Positions 1-6,425 of a stretch of 16,694 nucleotides of DNA are shown here, piece after piece. A model generated the notes under the pieces. It worked only from the letters and a program-made list of their open reading frames with translations. It was not told where the DNA came from and did no database searches. The position numbers were made by a program, and so were the translations under genes. The DNA is taken from the NCBI GenBank assembly GCA_900550705.1, contig URTG01000021.1, forward strand, positions 1 to 16,694. The letters run 5' to 3'. Numbering within the stretch: the first letter of the stretch is position 1; the number at the start of each line of letters is the position of its first letter. The DNA is from an uncultured Eubacteriales bacterium (GTDB taxonomy: Bacteria; Bacillota; Clostridia; Oscillospirales; Oscillospiraceae).

Positions 1-41
1 CCTCACAATTTTAACGCAGCGAAAATGTTTGCAGCTTGGCA

Positions 42-64
42 AAAAAGCGGCGAAGCCACTTTTT
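42..64 (+). terminator. First hairpin of a tandem terminator
   Basis: AAAAAG and CTTTTT arms with an inner GGC/GCC pair, one mismatch (C48/A58) and a GAA loop. A run of five T closes it. It is followed by CGACAAGCTG, a tail that recurs after a hairpin near 11726. It probably ends a plus-strand gene lying left of the window; no gene body is visible in 1-41. Confidence 0.5.
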
Positions 65-78
65 CGACAAGCTGAAAG

Positions 79-112
79 TTGCTGTGGAATTTCGGTTCCG
101 CAGCAATTTTTT
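79..112 (+). terminator. Second hairpin of the tandem terminator
   Basis: Arms 79-89 and 96-106 pair over 11 bp with a single G-U wobble, around the loop TTTCGG, followed by six T (107-112). This is a textbook plus-strand intrinsic terminator for a gene upstream of the window. It lies 14 nt after the first hairpin. Confidence 0.8.
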
Positions 113-144
113 GCCTCAGGTCCGGCTTTCAGAAGCGATCGGGG

Positions 145-186
145 TATGCTATAATCAGGCAATCTGTGATTGGAAAAAGAGAGGGA
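145..186 (+). promoter_or_regulatory. Promoter (extended -10) and RBS of the HAD gene
   Basis: A perfect extended -10, TGCTATAAT (147-155), lies 36 nt before the chosen start. The -35 region is weak (TTTCAG, 127-132, 17 bp spacer), as is usual for extended -10 promoters. The RBS AGAGAGGGA (178-186) is 5 nt before ATG 192. Transcription would start near 162, downstream of the tandem terminator. Confidence 0.7.
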
Positions 187-191
187 ACACC

Positions 192-986
192 ATGGTAAAA
201 CTCATCGCATTGGACTTAGACGGCACCCTGCTGGACCCGGCGGGGAAGCTGGACCCGGCCGCGCCGGCGGCTGTCGCCAAGGCCCGGGCGGCGGGAATCC
301 GGGTGGTGCTGTGCACCGGACGGGCCATTCCCGAGGCCGCCGACTTCGCCCGCCAGGCGGGGTGCGACGACCTGGCGGTGGCTCTGGGCGGCGGCGTGGT
401 GGCCGACGTAAAGCAGAACCGGGTGCTCCGCCGCTTCGACCTGCCGGAGGAGACGGGCCGGAAGGCCCTGGCCCTGTGTCAGGACCGGGGGATGGAGTGG
501 GTGATTTTCGCCGGGGAGGAAATTCTGGTGGACCCGGTCTCCCTGGCGTCTCTGGAGACGTATTACGACTCCCCGGCCTTTTACGCCCACGCCGTCACCA
601 CCCCGGACCCTCTGGCCTATGTGACGGAGCACGGCCTGCCCGTCACCAAGCTCCACGGGGAAAAAGGCCCCTTCCCCCTGGAGGAGCTGGCCCGACTGCC
701 CGGCGCCGACCTGTGCCGCACCAACGACCACGACTTTGAGCTGCTGGCCCACGGGGTGAACAAGGGCCGCGCCCTGGCCCTTCTGGCCCTGCTGTACGGC
801 GTGTCTATGGCCGACTGCGCCGCCGTGGGCGACAGCGAAAACGACCTGTCCATGCTCCAGGCCGTGGGCACCCCCATCGCCATGGGCAACGCCGCCCCCT
901 GCGTCAAAGCCGCCGCCGCCCGCGTCGTCTCCGACTGCACCCACGGAGGCGCGGCGGAAGCGATTTTGAGCTGCTTGGAGGGGTAA
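192..986 (+). CDS. Cof-type HAD-superfamily phosphatase
   Basis: 264-residue hydrolase, probably cytoplasmic, of the Cof/HAD-IIB family. These act on sugar phosphates, FMN/PLP-type phosphates and similar small molecules; the substrate cannot be read from sequence. Visible motifs are DLDGT at 8-12 (nucleophile Asp8 and acid/base Asp10), CTGR at 41-44 (motif II), Lys191 in GVNKGRAL (motif III) and GDSEND at 213-218 (Mg-binding motif IV). The variable cap lies between about 85 and 185. Length is normal for the family. The frame is open upstream to position 36, but that part crosses two terminator hairpins and the promoter. ATG 192 has a good RBS and begins exactly at the conserved N-terminus. 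It is a single-gene unit ending in a bidirectional terminator. Confidence 0.93.
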   Translation: MVKLIALDLDGTLLDPAGKLDPAAPAAVAKARAAGIRVVLCTGRAIPEAADFARQAGCDDLAVALGGGVVADVKQNRVLRRFDLPEETGRKALALCQDRGMEWVIFAGEEILVDPVSLASLETYYDSPAFYAHAVTTPDPLAYVTEHGLPVTKLHGEKGPFPLEELARLPGADLCRTNDHDFELLAHGVNKGRALALLALLYGVSMADCAAVGDSENDLSMLQAVGTPIAMGNAAPCVKAAAARVVSDCTHGGAAEAILSCLEG

Positions 987-996
987 GAAGATACAG

Positions 997-1036
997 AAAA
1001 CGGAGGACTGCCGAGAAAAGCAGTCCTCCGTTTTTT
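997..1036. terminator. Bidirectional terminator between convergent genes
   Basis: Perfect 15-bp stem (997-1011 with 1020-1034) around an 8-nt loop. T6 follows on the plus strand and T4 on the minus strand. It serves the HAD gene from the left and the small minus-strand gene ending at 1046 from the right. Confidence 0.9.
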
Positions 1037-1045
1037 AACTGAGAC

Positions 1046-1285
1046 TTAGATTTCCGCCCCGCACACCGGGCAATATTCGATATAGAACCCGGAAATGGGA
1101 ATGGAGCAGTGGCAGCACGGGCAGCGCAGCGCCACGATACTGTAAATTATGCCGATAGCACAGATGATCCCGCCGACCGTACAGACGACGTGGACATCGA
1201 GTTGCAGGGCAAATAGAATTACGGTCACGATCATGCCGAAAATAAGGATCGCTTGTGTGAGCAGCCGCTTTTGGAACATGGTCAT
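1046..1285 (-). CDS. Small membrane protein with C-terminal zinc ribbon
   Basis: 79-residue protein of unassigned function. Two hydrophobic stretches (about 9-26 and 31-52) suggest a hairpin membrane anchor. The C-terminus carries CPCC at about 55-58 and CPVCG at about 73-77, a four-cysteine zinc-ribbon arrangement expected on one face of the membrane. The start ATG 1285 is preceded by AAGGGGG with 7-nt spacing; a second in-frame ATG two codons later is possible. The gene lies 88 nt after the ABC operon with no strong terminator between, so it may be the last cistron of that operon. It ends at the bidirectional terminator. Base composition is less G+C-rich than the ABC genes. No family name is offered; the zinc ribbon plus two membrane segments is what can be seen. 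Confidence 0.7.
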   Translation of the reverse strand: MTMFQKRLLTQAILIFGMIVTVILFALQLDVHVVCTVGGIICAIGIIYSIVALRCPCCHCSIPISGFYIEYCPVCGAEI

Positions 1286-1373
1286 CTCTACACCCCCTTT
1301 TAGGGACAGAGTAGCATAGATTCCGCGCTGTTTCCACAGCCGCTTTGTAAAATGTGGGAAAAATGTTTGTAAA

Positions 1374-3524
1374 TCAGCTCAGCTGAAACTGCCCCGTATA
1401 CAGCCGATAATATCTTCCCTGCTTTTCCAGCAGCTGTTCGTGGTCGCCCTTTTCCTCGATCTCGCCGTGTTCGATGACGACGATGCAGTTGGCGTTGCGG
1501 ACGGTGGACAGGCGGTGGGCGATGACGAAGACGGTGCGGCCCTCCATCAGGGTGTCCATGCCCTTTTGGATGAGGGCCTCGGTGCGGGTGTCGATGGAGG
1601 AGGTGGCCTCGTCCAGGATCATCACCGGCGGGTCGGCCACAGCGGCCCGGGCGATGGCCAGCAGCTGGCGCTGGCCCTGGGAGAGGTTGGCCCCGTCGCC
1701 GGTGACGGGGGTGTCGTACCCCTGGGGCAGGCGGCGGATGAAGGAGTGGGCGTTGGCGCTCTTGGCGGCGGCGATGCACTCCTCGTCGGTGGCATCCAGA
1801 CGGCCGTAGCGGATGTTGTCCAGAATGGTGCCGGTGAACAGGTGGGTGTCCTGGAGCACCGCGCCCAGGGAGCGGCGCAGGTCGTCCTTGCGGATGTGGG
1901 TGACGTCGATGCCGTCGTAGGTGATGAGGCCGTTGTCGATCTCATAGAACCGGTTGATGAGGTTGGTGATGGTGGTCTTGCCCGCGCCGGTGGAGCCGAC
2001 AAAGGCGATCTTCTGCCCCGGGTTGGCGTAGACGGTGACGTCGTGCAGAATGCGCTTGCCGGGGACATAGGAGAAGTCCACATGGTGGAACCGGACGGCC
2101 CCGCGAAGCTCGGTGAGGAAGTAGTCCTCTCCGGGGACGTTCCGCACCGCGCCGCGAATGCGGTGGAGGGTGGGCTGGCCGGTGTGGTCGGGATACTTCC
2201 AGGCCCAGCCGTGTCCGGCCAGGGCCGCCAGGTCGTCCGCCCGGGTGAGGGCACCGTCCTGGGCGATTTTTACCCAGATGCCCTGGGAGGAGTCCTGCCC
2301 AGGCAGCAGCAGACGGAGCTTGCCGTCCTCCAGCTCGGCCTGGCCCAGCTCGGTCATGTCGTCGCCGGGGCCAAGGAGCACGGGGACCAGGGCCATGCCG
2401 GCGGTGCGGGGGGTCCGCCAGGCCCAGGTGCCGGTGCGGCGGTCGGTCTGGGACAGGGTGCCATTGGCATCCTTCTCCGCCCGGACCAGGGTGACCTCGC
2501 CCTCGTCTACCTCGGGCCGGGTGTCCATCACCTCGAAGATGCGCTCCGCGCCCGCCAGGGCGGACAGCAGAGTGGTCATCTGCTGGGAGATCTGGTTCAT
2601 GGGCTGGCCCACCTGCTTGGAGTAGTTCAGATAGACCACCAGCCCGCCCAGGTCAAAGCCCTGGAGCACGGACAGCAGCCCACCGAAGGCGGCGGTGAGG
2701 GCGTAGCTCACGTTCATCAGGTTGCCGGACACGGGCATAATCATGGTGGAGTAGAAGTTGGCCCTCTGGGCCGCGTCCCGATAGGCCAGGTTCAGGTCCT
2801 TGAAGTCGGCCTTGGCCTGCGCCTCGTGGGTGAAGGCCTTGACCACCTTCAGCCCCTCGATAGTCTCCTGAATGCTGCCGTTGACCTTGCCCAAGGCGGC
2901 CTGCTGGGCCTGATAGTACCGGCGGCTGCGGCCGCCCAGAGACTTGAACAGAACGCCGGTGAGGGTCAGCACCAGGGCGGTAGCCAGGAACAGCTTCCAG
3001 TTGATGAACAGCATCATGCCCACCAGGCCCACAAAGGTGAAGCAGCTGGACAGCATAGACACCAGGCTCTGCTCCAGGGCCATCTGCACGTTGTCCGCGT
3101 CGTTGGTGAAGCGGCTCATCAGCTCCCCGTGGGGGTGCTTGTCGAAGTAGGACAGGGGCAGGGTCTGGAGCCGGTCGAACAGCTCCCGGCGCAGACGGTT
3201 CACCCCCCGCTGGGCCAGCTGGACCATCACGGCGGACTGCCCATAGGTGGCTGCGGCGCTGAGAAGCTCCACGGCGATGAGCAGCAGCACGGCCTTGCCC
3301 AGGCCGCCGAAGTCGGTGCAGCCCGACCAGACGAAATTGTTGATGATGCTCCGCATCATATAGGAGCCGCCGATGTTGGTGCCCACCGAGAGCAGCAGAA
3401 AGGCCAGCACGGCCAGCAGCGGCAGCTTGCTCCGGGTGAGGTAGCCCAGCAGACGGTGGATGGTTTTGCCCATATTCTTGGGCTTCTGGAAGCCCCCCCG
3501 GGGGGCGCGATTGGGTCCCGGCAT
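1374..3524 (-). CDS. ABC exporter half-transporter, consensus-site subunit (TM288-like)
   Basis: 716-residue type IV ABC exporter half: a six-helix membrane domain (about 30-325) followed by an ATPase domain (about 475-716). Motifs are Walker A GSTGAGKTT (510-518), Q-loop Gln558, a deviant signature LSQGQ (614-618), Walker B ending Asp638 with catalytic Glu639, and switch His670. It carries a functional catalytic Glu/His but a non-canonical signature, the pattern of the TM288/BmrD-type partner in heterodimeric multidrug or lipid exporters. The linker between domains (about 342-475) is about 130 residues and far longer than in ordinary exporters (whole proteins usually about 580-620). The start ATG shares one base with the stop of the upstream ABC gene, implying translational coupling. 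The substrate is unknown; drug or peptide export is inferred from the MarR context. Confidence 0.93.
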   Translation of the reverse strand: MPGPNRAPRGGFQKPKNMGKTIHRLLGYLTRSKLPLLAVLAFLLLSVGTNIGGSYMMRSIINNFVWSGCTDFGGLGKAVLLLIAVELLSAAATYGQSAVMVQLAQRGVNRLRRELFDRLQTLPLSYFDKHPHGELMSRFTNDADNVQMALEQSLVSMLSSCFTFVGLVGMMLFINWKLFLATALVLTLTGVLFKSLGGRSRRYYQAQQAALGKVNGSIQETIEGLKVVKAFTHEAQAKADFKDLNLAYRDAAQRANFYSTMIMPVSGNLMNVSYALTAAFGGLLSVLQGFDLGGLVVYLNYSKQVGQPMNQISQQMTTLLSALAGAERIFEVMDTRPEVDEGEVTLVRAEKDANGTLSQTDRRTGTWAWRTPRTAGMALVPVLLGPGDDMTELGQAELEDGKLRLLLPGQDSSQGIWVKIAQDGALTRADDLAALAGHGWAWKYPDHTGQPTLHRIRGAVRNVPGEDYFLTELRGAVRFHHVDFSYVPGKRILHDVTVYANPGQKIAFVGSTGAGKTTITNLINRFYEIDNGLITYDGIDVTHIRKDDLRRSLGAVLQDTHLFTGTILDNIRYGRLDATDEECIAAAKSANAHSFIRRLPQGYDTPVTGDGANLSQGQRQLLAIARAAVADPPVMILDEATSSIDTRTEALIQKGMDTLMEGRTVFVIAHRLSTVRNANCIVVIEHGEIEEKGDHEQLLEKQGRYYRLYTGQFQLS

Positions 3525-5263
3525 TATTCACCCACTCCTTCCTGCTGAGAGCGATAGATTTCCTGGTAGATCTCGTTGGTGGCCAGCAGCTCCTCATGGG
3601 TGCCCCGCCCGGCGATGTGGTCGTCGTCCAGAATGAGGATCTCGTCGGCGTACTGCACAGAGGAGATGCGCTGGGCGATCATGATCACGGTGGTGCCCTT
3701 GAGATTCTTCGAGAAGGAGGCCCGGATGGCCGCCTCGGTGGTGGAGTCCACGGCGGAGGTGGAGTCGTCCAGGATCAGAATGGCGGGCTTGCGGAGCATA
3801 GCCCGGGCGATGCACAGCCGCTGCTTCTGGCCGCCGGAGACGTTCACGCCGCCCTGGTCCAGCATGGTGTCGAACCCGTCGGGGAGGGACATGATAAAGT
3901 CATAGGCCTGGGCATCCTTGGCGGCCTGGAGCATCTGCGCCTCGGTGGCGTCGGGGTCGCCCCAGAGCAGATTTTCCCGGATGGTGCCGGTGAACAGCAC
4001 ATTGGTTTGCAGCACCATGCCGATGCGGCTACGAAGCTCCTCCAGGGGGTAGTCCCGCACGTCCATGCCGTCTACCAGCACCTGGCCGCCGGTGACATCG
4101 TAAAACCGGGGGATCAGGTTCACCAGAGAGGACTTGCCCGTGCCCGTTCCGCCCACCAGGGCGACAAACTGACCGGGCTTCACCGAAAAGCTGATGTGAG
4201 ACAGCACGTCGTCCCCCGTGCCGGAGGCCAGGTACTTGAAGGACACGTCCCGGAACTCCACTTCACCCCGGGGGGCGGGCAGGGGCTTCCGGCCGGCCTC
4301 CGGCCGGTCCTCCACCGAGGGCTCGGTGTCCAGCACCTCTTGAATTCGGGCGGCGCAGGCCTGGGAGCGGGACAGCTGGAGCAGGGACATGGCCACCATC
4401 ATCACGCTCATCAAAATCTGAAAAATGTAGTTCAGAAAGGCCTGGAGGTCGCCCAGATCAAAGCTGCCGCCCATGACCATCCGGCCGCCGAAGTACAGCC
4501 CCGCCACGGTGGCGGCGTTCATGGCAATGATCATCACGGGCATGATGGCAATGATCCGCATCCCCACGGACAGGAAGGCCCGGGTCAGGTCGTTGTTGGA
4601 GCGCTTGAATTTCTCCCGCTCGTGGTCCTCCCGGACAAAGGCCTTGACCACCCGGATGGCCACCAGATTTTCCTGCAAGGTGTTGTTCAGCCCGTCGATC
4701 CTGGTCTGAAGGACCTTGAAAAGTCTGGTACAGGTATACATCAGCCCGCCCACGGCCAGGATCATCAGGGGGATAATGACCACCAGGATCATAGCCAGCC
4801 GGGCGTTCAGCCGAAAGCTGATGACCAGGGCCACCACCAGCATCACCGGGGCGCGGACCAGCATCCGCAGACCCATGGACAGCATCATGGTCATGTTGTT
4901 CACATCGTTGGTCATGCGGGTGATGAGGGAGGCGGAGGAGAACCGGTCGATGTCGGCAAAGGAAAACTCCTGCACCCGGTCGAACAGGCACTGACGCAGG
5001 TTGGCGCCGAAGCCCTGGCTGGCGTAGGCCGCGTATTTAGCGGCCAGCACACCGCAGGTCATAGACACGGCGGCCATCACCAGCATGACGGCGCCCAGCC
5101 GAAAGATTTGGCTGGTGTCCCCCGCCGGAATGGCCACGTCTACGATCCGGGCCATGACCAGGGGGAGCAGCAGCTCGCAGATCACCTCGAAGATCATGAG
5201 CAGGGGTGCCTTGGCCGCCTGCCGCTTAAAGCCCTGGAGATGGGTCAGAAATAGGGAAAGCAA
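3524..5263 (-). CDS. ABC exporter half-transporter, degenerate-site subunit (TM287-like)
   Basis: 579-residue fused membrane/ATPase half-transporter, partner of the downstream ABC gene. The membrane domain spans about 15-300 and the ATPase domain about 335-575. Walker A is GGTGTGKSS (371-379), Q-loop Gln419, and the signature VSGGQ (475-479) is canonical. The catalytic Glu after Walker B is Asp500 and the switch His is Gln531. These two substitutions mark the degenerate ATP site of TM287/LmrC/BmrC-type subunits. The start is TTG at 5263, chosen because AAAGGAGGT inside the end of marR sits 8 nt upstream and because the first membrane helix would be cut by the next ATG (residue 23). Only 2 nt separate it from the marR stop, so marR and both ABC genes form one operon. 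Confidence 0.94.
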   Translation of the reverse strand: MLSLFLTHLQGFKRQAAKAPLLMIFEVICELLLPLVMARIVDVAIPAGDTSQIFRLGAVMLVMAAVSMTCGVLAAKYAAYASQGFGANLRQCLFDRVQEFSFADIDRFSSASLITRMTNDVNNMTMMLSMGLRMLVRAPVMLVVALVISFRLNARLAMILVVIIPLMILAVGGLMYTCTRLFKVLQTRIDGLNNTLQENLVAIRVVKAFVREDHEREKFKRSNNDLTRAFLSVGMRIIAIMPVMIIAMNAATVAGLYFGGRMVMGGSFDLGDLQAFLNYIFQILMSVMMVAMSLLQLSRSQACAARIQEVLDTEPSVEDRPEAGRKPLPAPRGEVEFRDVSFKYLASGTGDDVLSHISFSVKPGQFVALVGGTGTGKSSLVNLIPRFYDVTGGQVLVDGMDVRDYPLEELRSRIGMVLQTNVLFTGTIRENLLWGDPDATEAQMLQAAKDAQAYDFIMSLPDGFDTMLDQGGVNVSGGQKQRLCIARAMLRKPAILILDDSTSAVDSTTEAAIRASFSKNLKGTTVIMIAQRISSVQYADEILILDDDHIAGRGTHEELLATNEIYQEIYRSQQEGVGE

Positions 5264-5265
5264 GG

Positions 5266-5748
5266 TTACAGACCTCCTTTGAGATTGGGTGGGAAGCAGA
5301 CATCAGGCCCCTCCAGATTTTCCAGCATCCGCTGGCGGAAGGCGCGCAGCTGCTCCCGCTCCTGGGGCGTAAAGCCGGAGAGCATCCGCTGGGACACGGC
5401 CTCCATGGCCTCGTCGCAGCCCTGCACGGCCCGGCGGCCCTTGTCGGTGAGCAGCACCCGGTTGCACCGGGCGTCCCCCTCCCGGGGCTCCCGGTGGATG
5501 TAGCCCCCGCGCTCCAGGGATTTCAGGGAGTTTGCCACCGCCGCCGGGGAGATATGCAGCAGCGCGGCCAGTTCCCGCTGGGCCAGGCAGTCAGACTCTG
5601 GCGCGCAGTAGCCCTTCATCACGCTCATCAGCATGGGGTGGCCGATCTCACTCAGTCCCCGCCGGGCCAGCTCGGCAGTCACGGCGTTCTTGTGGGCCAG
5701 GTGGATACGGTGGCTGAGAAAGGCCAGTTGTTCGTCTGAGGTCAGCAC
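5266..5748 (-). CDS. MarR-family transcriptional regulator
   Basis: 160-residue winged helix-turn-helix protein, expected to bind DNA as a dimer and to repress its own operon until a ligand releases it. The N-terminal dimer helix is about 5-30. The HTH lies at about 55-82, with recognition helix around SPAAVANSLKSLERGG (67-82). The wing at 86-104 contains the family's Asp92-x-Arg94 pair. The C-terminal helices (about 105-145) complete the dimer interface. The start is GTG 5748, with AAGGAGG 9 nt upstream. The marR-ABC-ABC order is a common arrangement for regulated multidrug exporters. A palindrome between its promoter and start codon is the likely operator. The last codons contain the RBS for the next gene. 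Confidence 0.92.
   Translation of the reverse strand: MLTSDEQLAFLSHRIHLAHKNAVTAELARRGLSEIGHPMLMSVMKGYCAPESDCLAQRELAALLHISPAAVANSLKSLERGGYIHREPREGDARCNRVLLTDKGRRAVQGCDEAMEAVSQRMLSGFTPQEREQLRAFRQRMLENLEGPDVCFPPNLKGGL
5272..5280 (-). promoter_or_regulatory. RBS embedded in marR that sets the TTG start
   Basis: AAAGGAGGT on the minus strand lies within the final codons of marR, 8 nt before the TTG start of the first ABC gene. It is a near-perfect anti-SD match and is the main reason to accept the rare TTG codon. Confidence 0.8.
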
Positions 5749-5771
5749 AAAAAGAAACCTCCTTCCGGAAT

Positions 5772-5787
5772 AATTAACCCATTAATT
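5772..5787. promoter_or_regulatory. Putative MarR operator
   Basis: A perfect inverted repeat AATTAA-CCCA-TTAATT lies between the marR -10 box (5803-5808) and its RBS, about 9-25 nt after the predicted transcription start. Its position and A/T palindromic character fit a MarR roadblock operator. That the adjacent MarR protein binds it is inference. Confidence 0.6.
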
Positions 5788-5802
5788 GTTAGCGTGCTGA
5801 TT

Positions 5803-5830
5803 ATTATACCCGAAGTCAGGCAAATGTCAA
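5803..5830 (-). promoter_or_regulatory. Promoter of the marR-ABC operon
   Basis: Perfect -35 TTGACA (5830-5825) and perfect -10 TATAAT (5808-5803) on the minus strand, 16-bp spacer. Such a consensus SigA promoter is strong by itself and would need a repressor, consistent with the palindrome just downstream. Confidence 0.88.
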
Positions 5831-5875
5831 TGGGCGGGGGAGGGGATTTTATAGAATGTTTACATTTTCGCCGGG

Positions 5876-5904
5876 CGTATCATGGGGACGGTCCCTGTGA
5901 TACG
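5876..5904. repeat. 29-bp palindromic repeat-like hairpin
   Basis: Outer arms CGTATCA/TGATACG and inner arms GGGAC/GTCCC are separated by symmetric TG/TG bulges around a single central G. There is no T-run on either side, so it is not a terminator. The GGGGACGGTCCC core resembles dispersed palindromes common between genes in many bacteria; copy number cannot be judged from one window. Confidence 0.5.
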
Positions 5905-5917
5905 TCCTCGAACGCGC

Positions 5918-5957
5918 AAAAAAATACGGAGAAGCACCCGCTCGGTGCCTCTCCGCA
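5918..5957 (-). terminator. Terminator of the barstar-like gene
   Basis: On the minus strand, an outer 8-bp stem (5925-5932 with 5950-5957, one G-U wobble) and an inner GCACC/GGTGC stem are followed by U7 (A5918-5924). It lies 37 nt after the stop codon at 5995. Its presence supports the gene upstream being real. Confidence 0.85.
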
Positions 5958-5994
5958 TCAGAAAAATCAGGAATTTTTTGGATCGCTCCATGAT

Positions 5995-6321
5995 TCAATC
6001 GCCACTGCGCTCCTCATCAAAGTATTGAATCTTAACCGTCAGATATCTTTGGCTTTGGGCCCGTTGAAAAATCCCGCAGATTTTGTCTACATACTCTGTA
6101 AATCGCTCGTTTTCTCCGTATGCCGCATTCGTAATTTTTCTGGGCCGTAAAATTGTAAAATCATTTCCTTTGTGAGTCATTCCCCACAAAATGTCCCATA
6201 AAGCACTCAGATTGCTCCCGTAATCGTCCTCCCACTCCATTTTTTCTCGCATTTCGGCGTACAAATCGCAATGGTATCTACACTTGCTGAAATCAAGAGT
6301 GACTGGGATTCGTTTTTCCAT
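5995..6321 (-). CDS. Barstar-family (ribonuclease inhibitor) protein, orphan
   Basis: 108-residue protein resembling barstar, the cytoplasmic inhibitor of the RNase barnase. The best evidence is the segment 34-43, YGSNLSALWD, the family's YG-x-NL-x-ALWD core preceding the inhibitor helix. Trp42 and Asp43 match barstar Trp38 and the key Asp39, while the position of barstar Asp35 is Ser39. An N-terminal strand (about 5-11) and a C-terminal strand (about 93-101) fit the fold. Start ATG 6321 has AGGAGG 5 nt upstream. No ribonuclease gene lies next to it. It is clearly more A+T-rich than its neighbours and boxed between two terminators, so recent acquisition is likely. Whether it neutralises a toxin from another strain or locus is inference. 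Confidence 0.8.
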   Translation of the reverse strand: MEKRIPVTLDFSKCRYHCDLYAEMREKMEWEDDYGSNLSALWDILWGMTHKGNDFTILRPRKITNAAYGENERFTEYVDKICGIFQRAQSQRYLTVKIQYFDEERSGD

Positions 6322-6373
6322 GTTGACCTCCTAGAACAATTTCGTAAAAAGTGCAGTAATGGTCGTAAGCTAC

Positions 6374-6409
6374 AAAAAACGGAGAACCGCCAAATCAGCG
6401 GTCCTCCGT
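6374..6409 (-). terminator. Terminator of pta
   Basis: A 12-bp stem with one mismatch (6379-6390 with 6398-6409, loop CAAATCA) is followed on the minus strand by a U6 run (A6374-6379). It begins 16 nt after the pta stop codon. Confidence 0.88.
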
Positions 6410-6425
6410 AATGCGTTGCTTTCGC

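Noticed and set aside
36..191. N-terminal extension of the HAD gene
   Set aside because: It would cross two terminator hairpins and the extended -10 promoter; the family begins at ATG 192, which has an RBS.
1440..3548. Long plus-strand frames opposite the ABC genes (also 3596-5254)
   Set aside because: Antisense shadows of the ABC genes with low-complexity Gly/His/Val content and no start signals.
5794..6150. Plus-strand frame of 118 codons over the marR promoter and barstar gene
   Set aside because: It overlaps a consensus promoter, a palindrome, a terminator and a recognisable gene; no RBS or domain.
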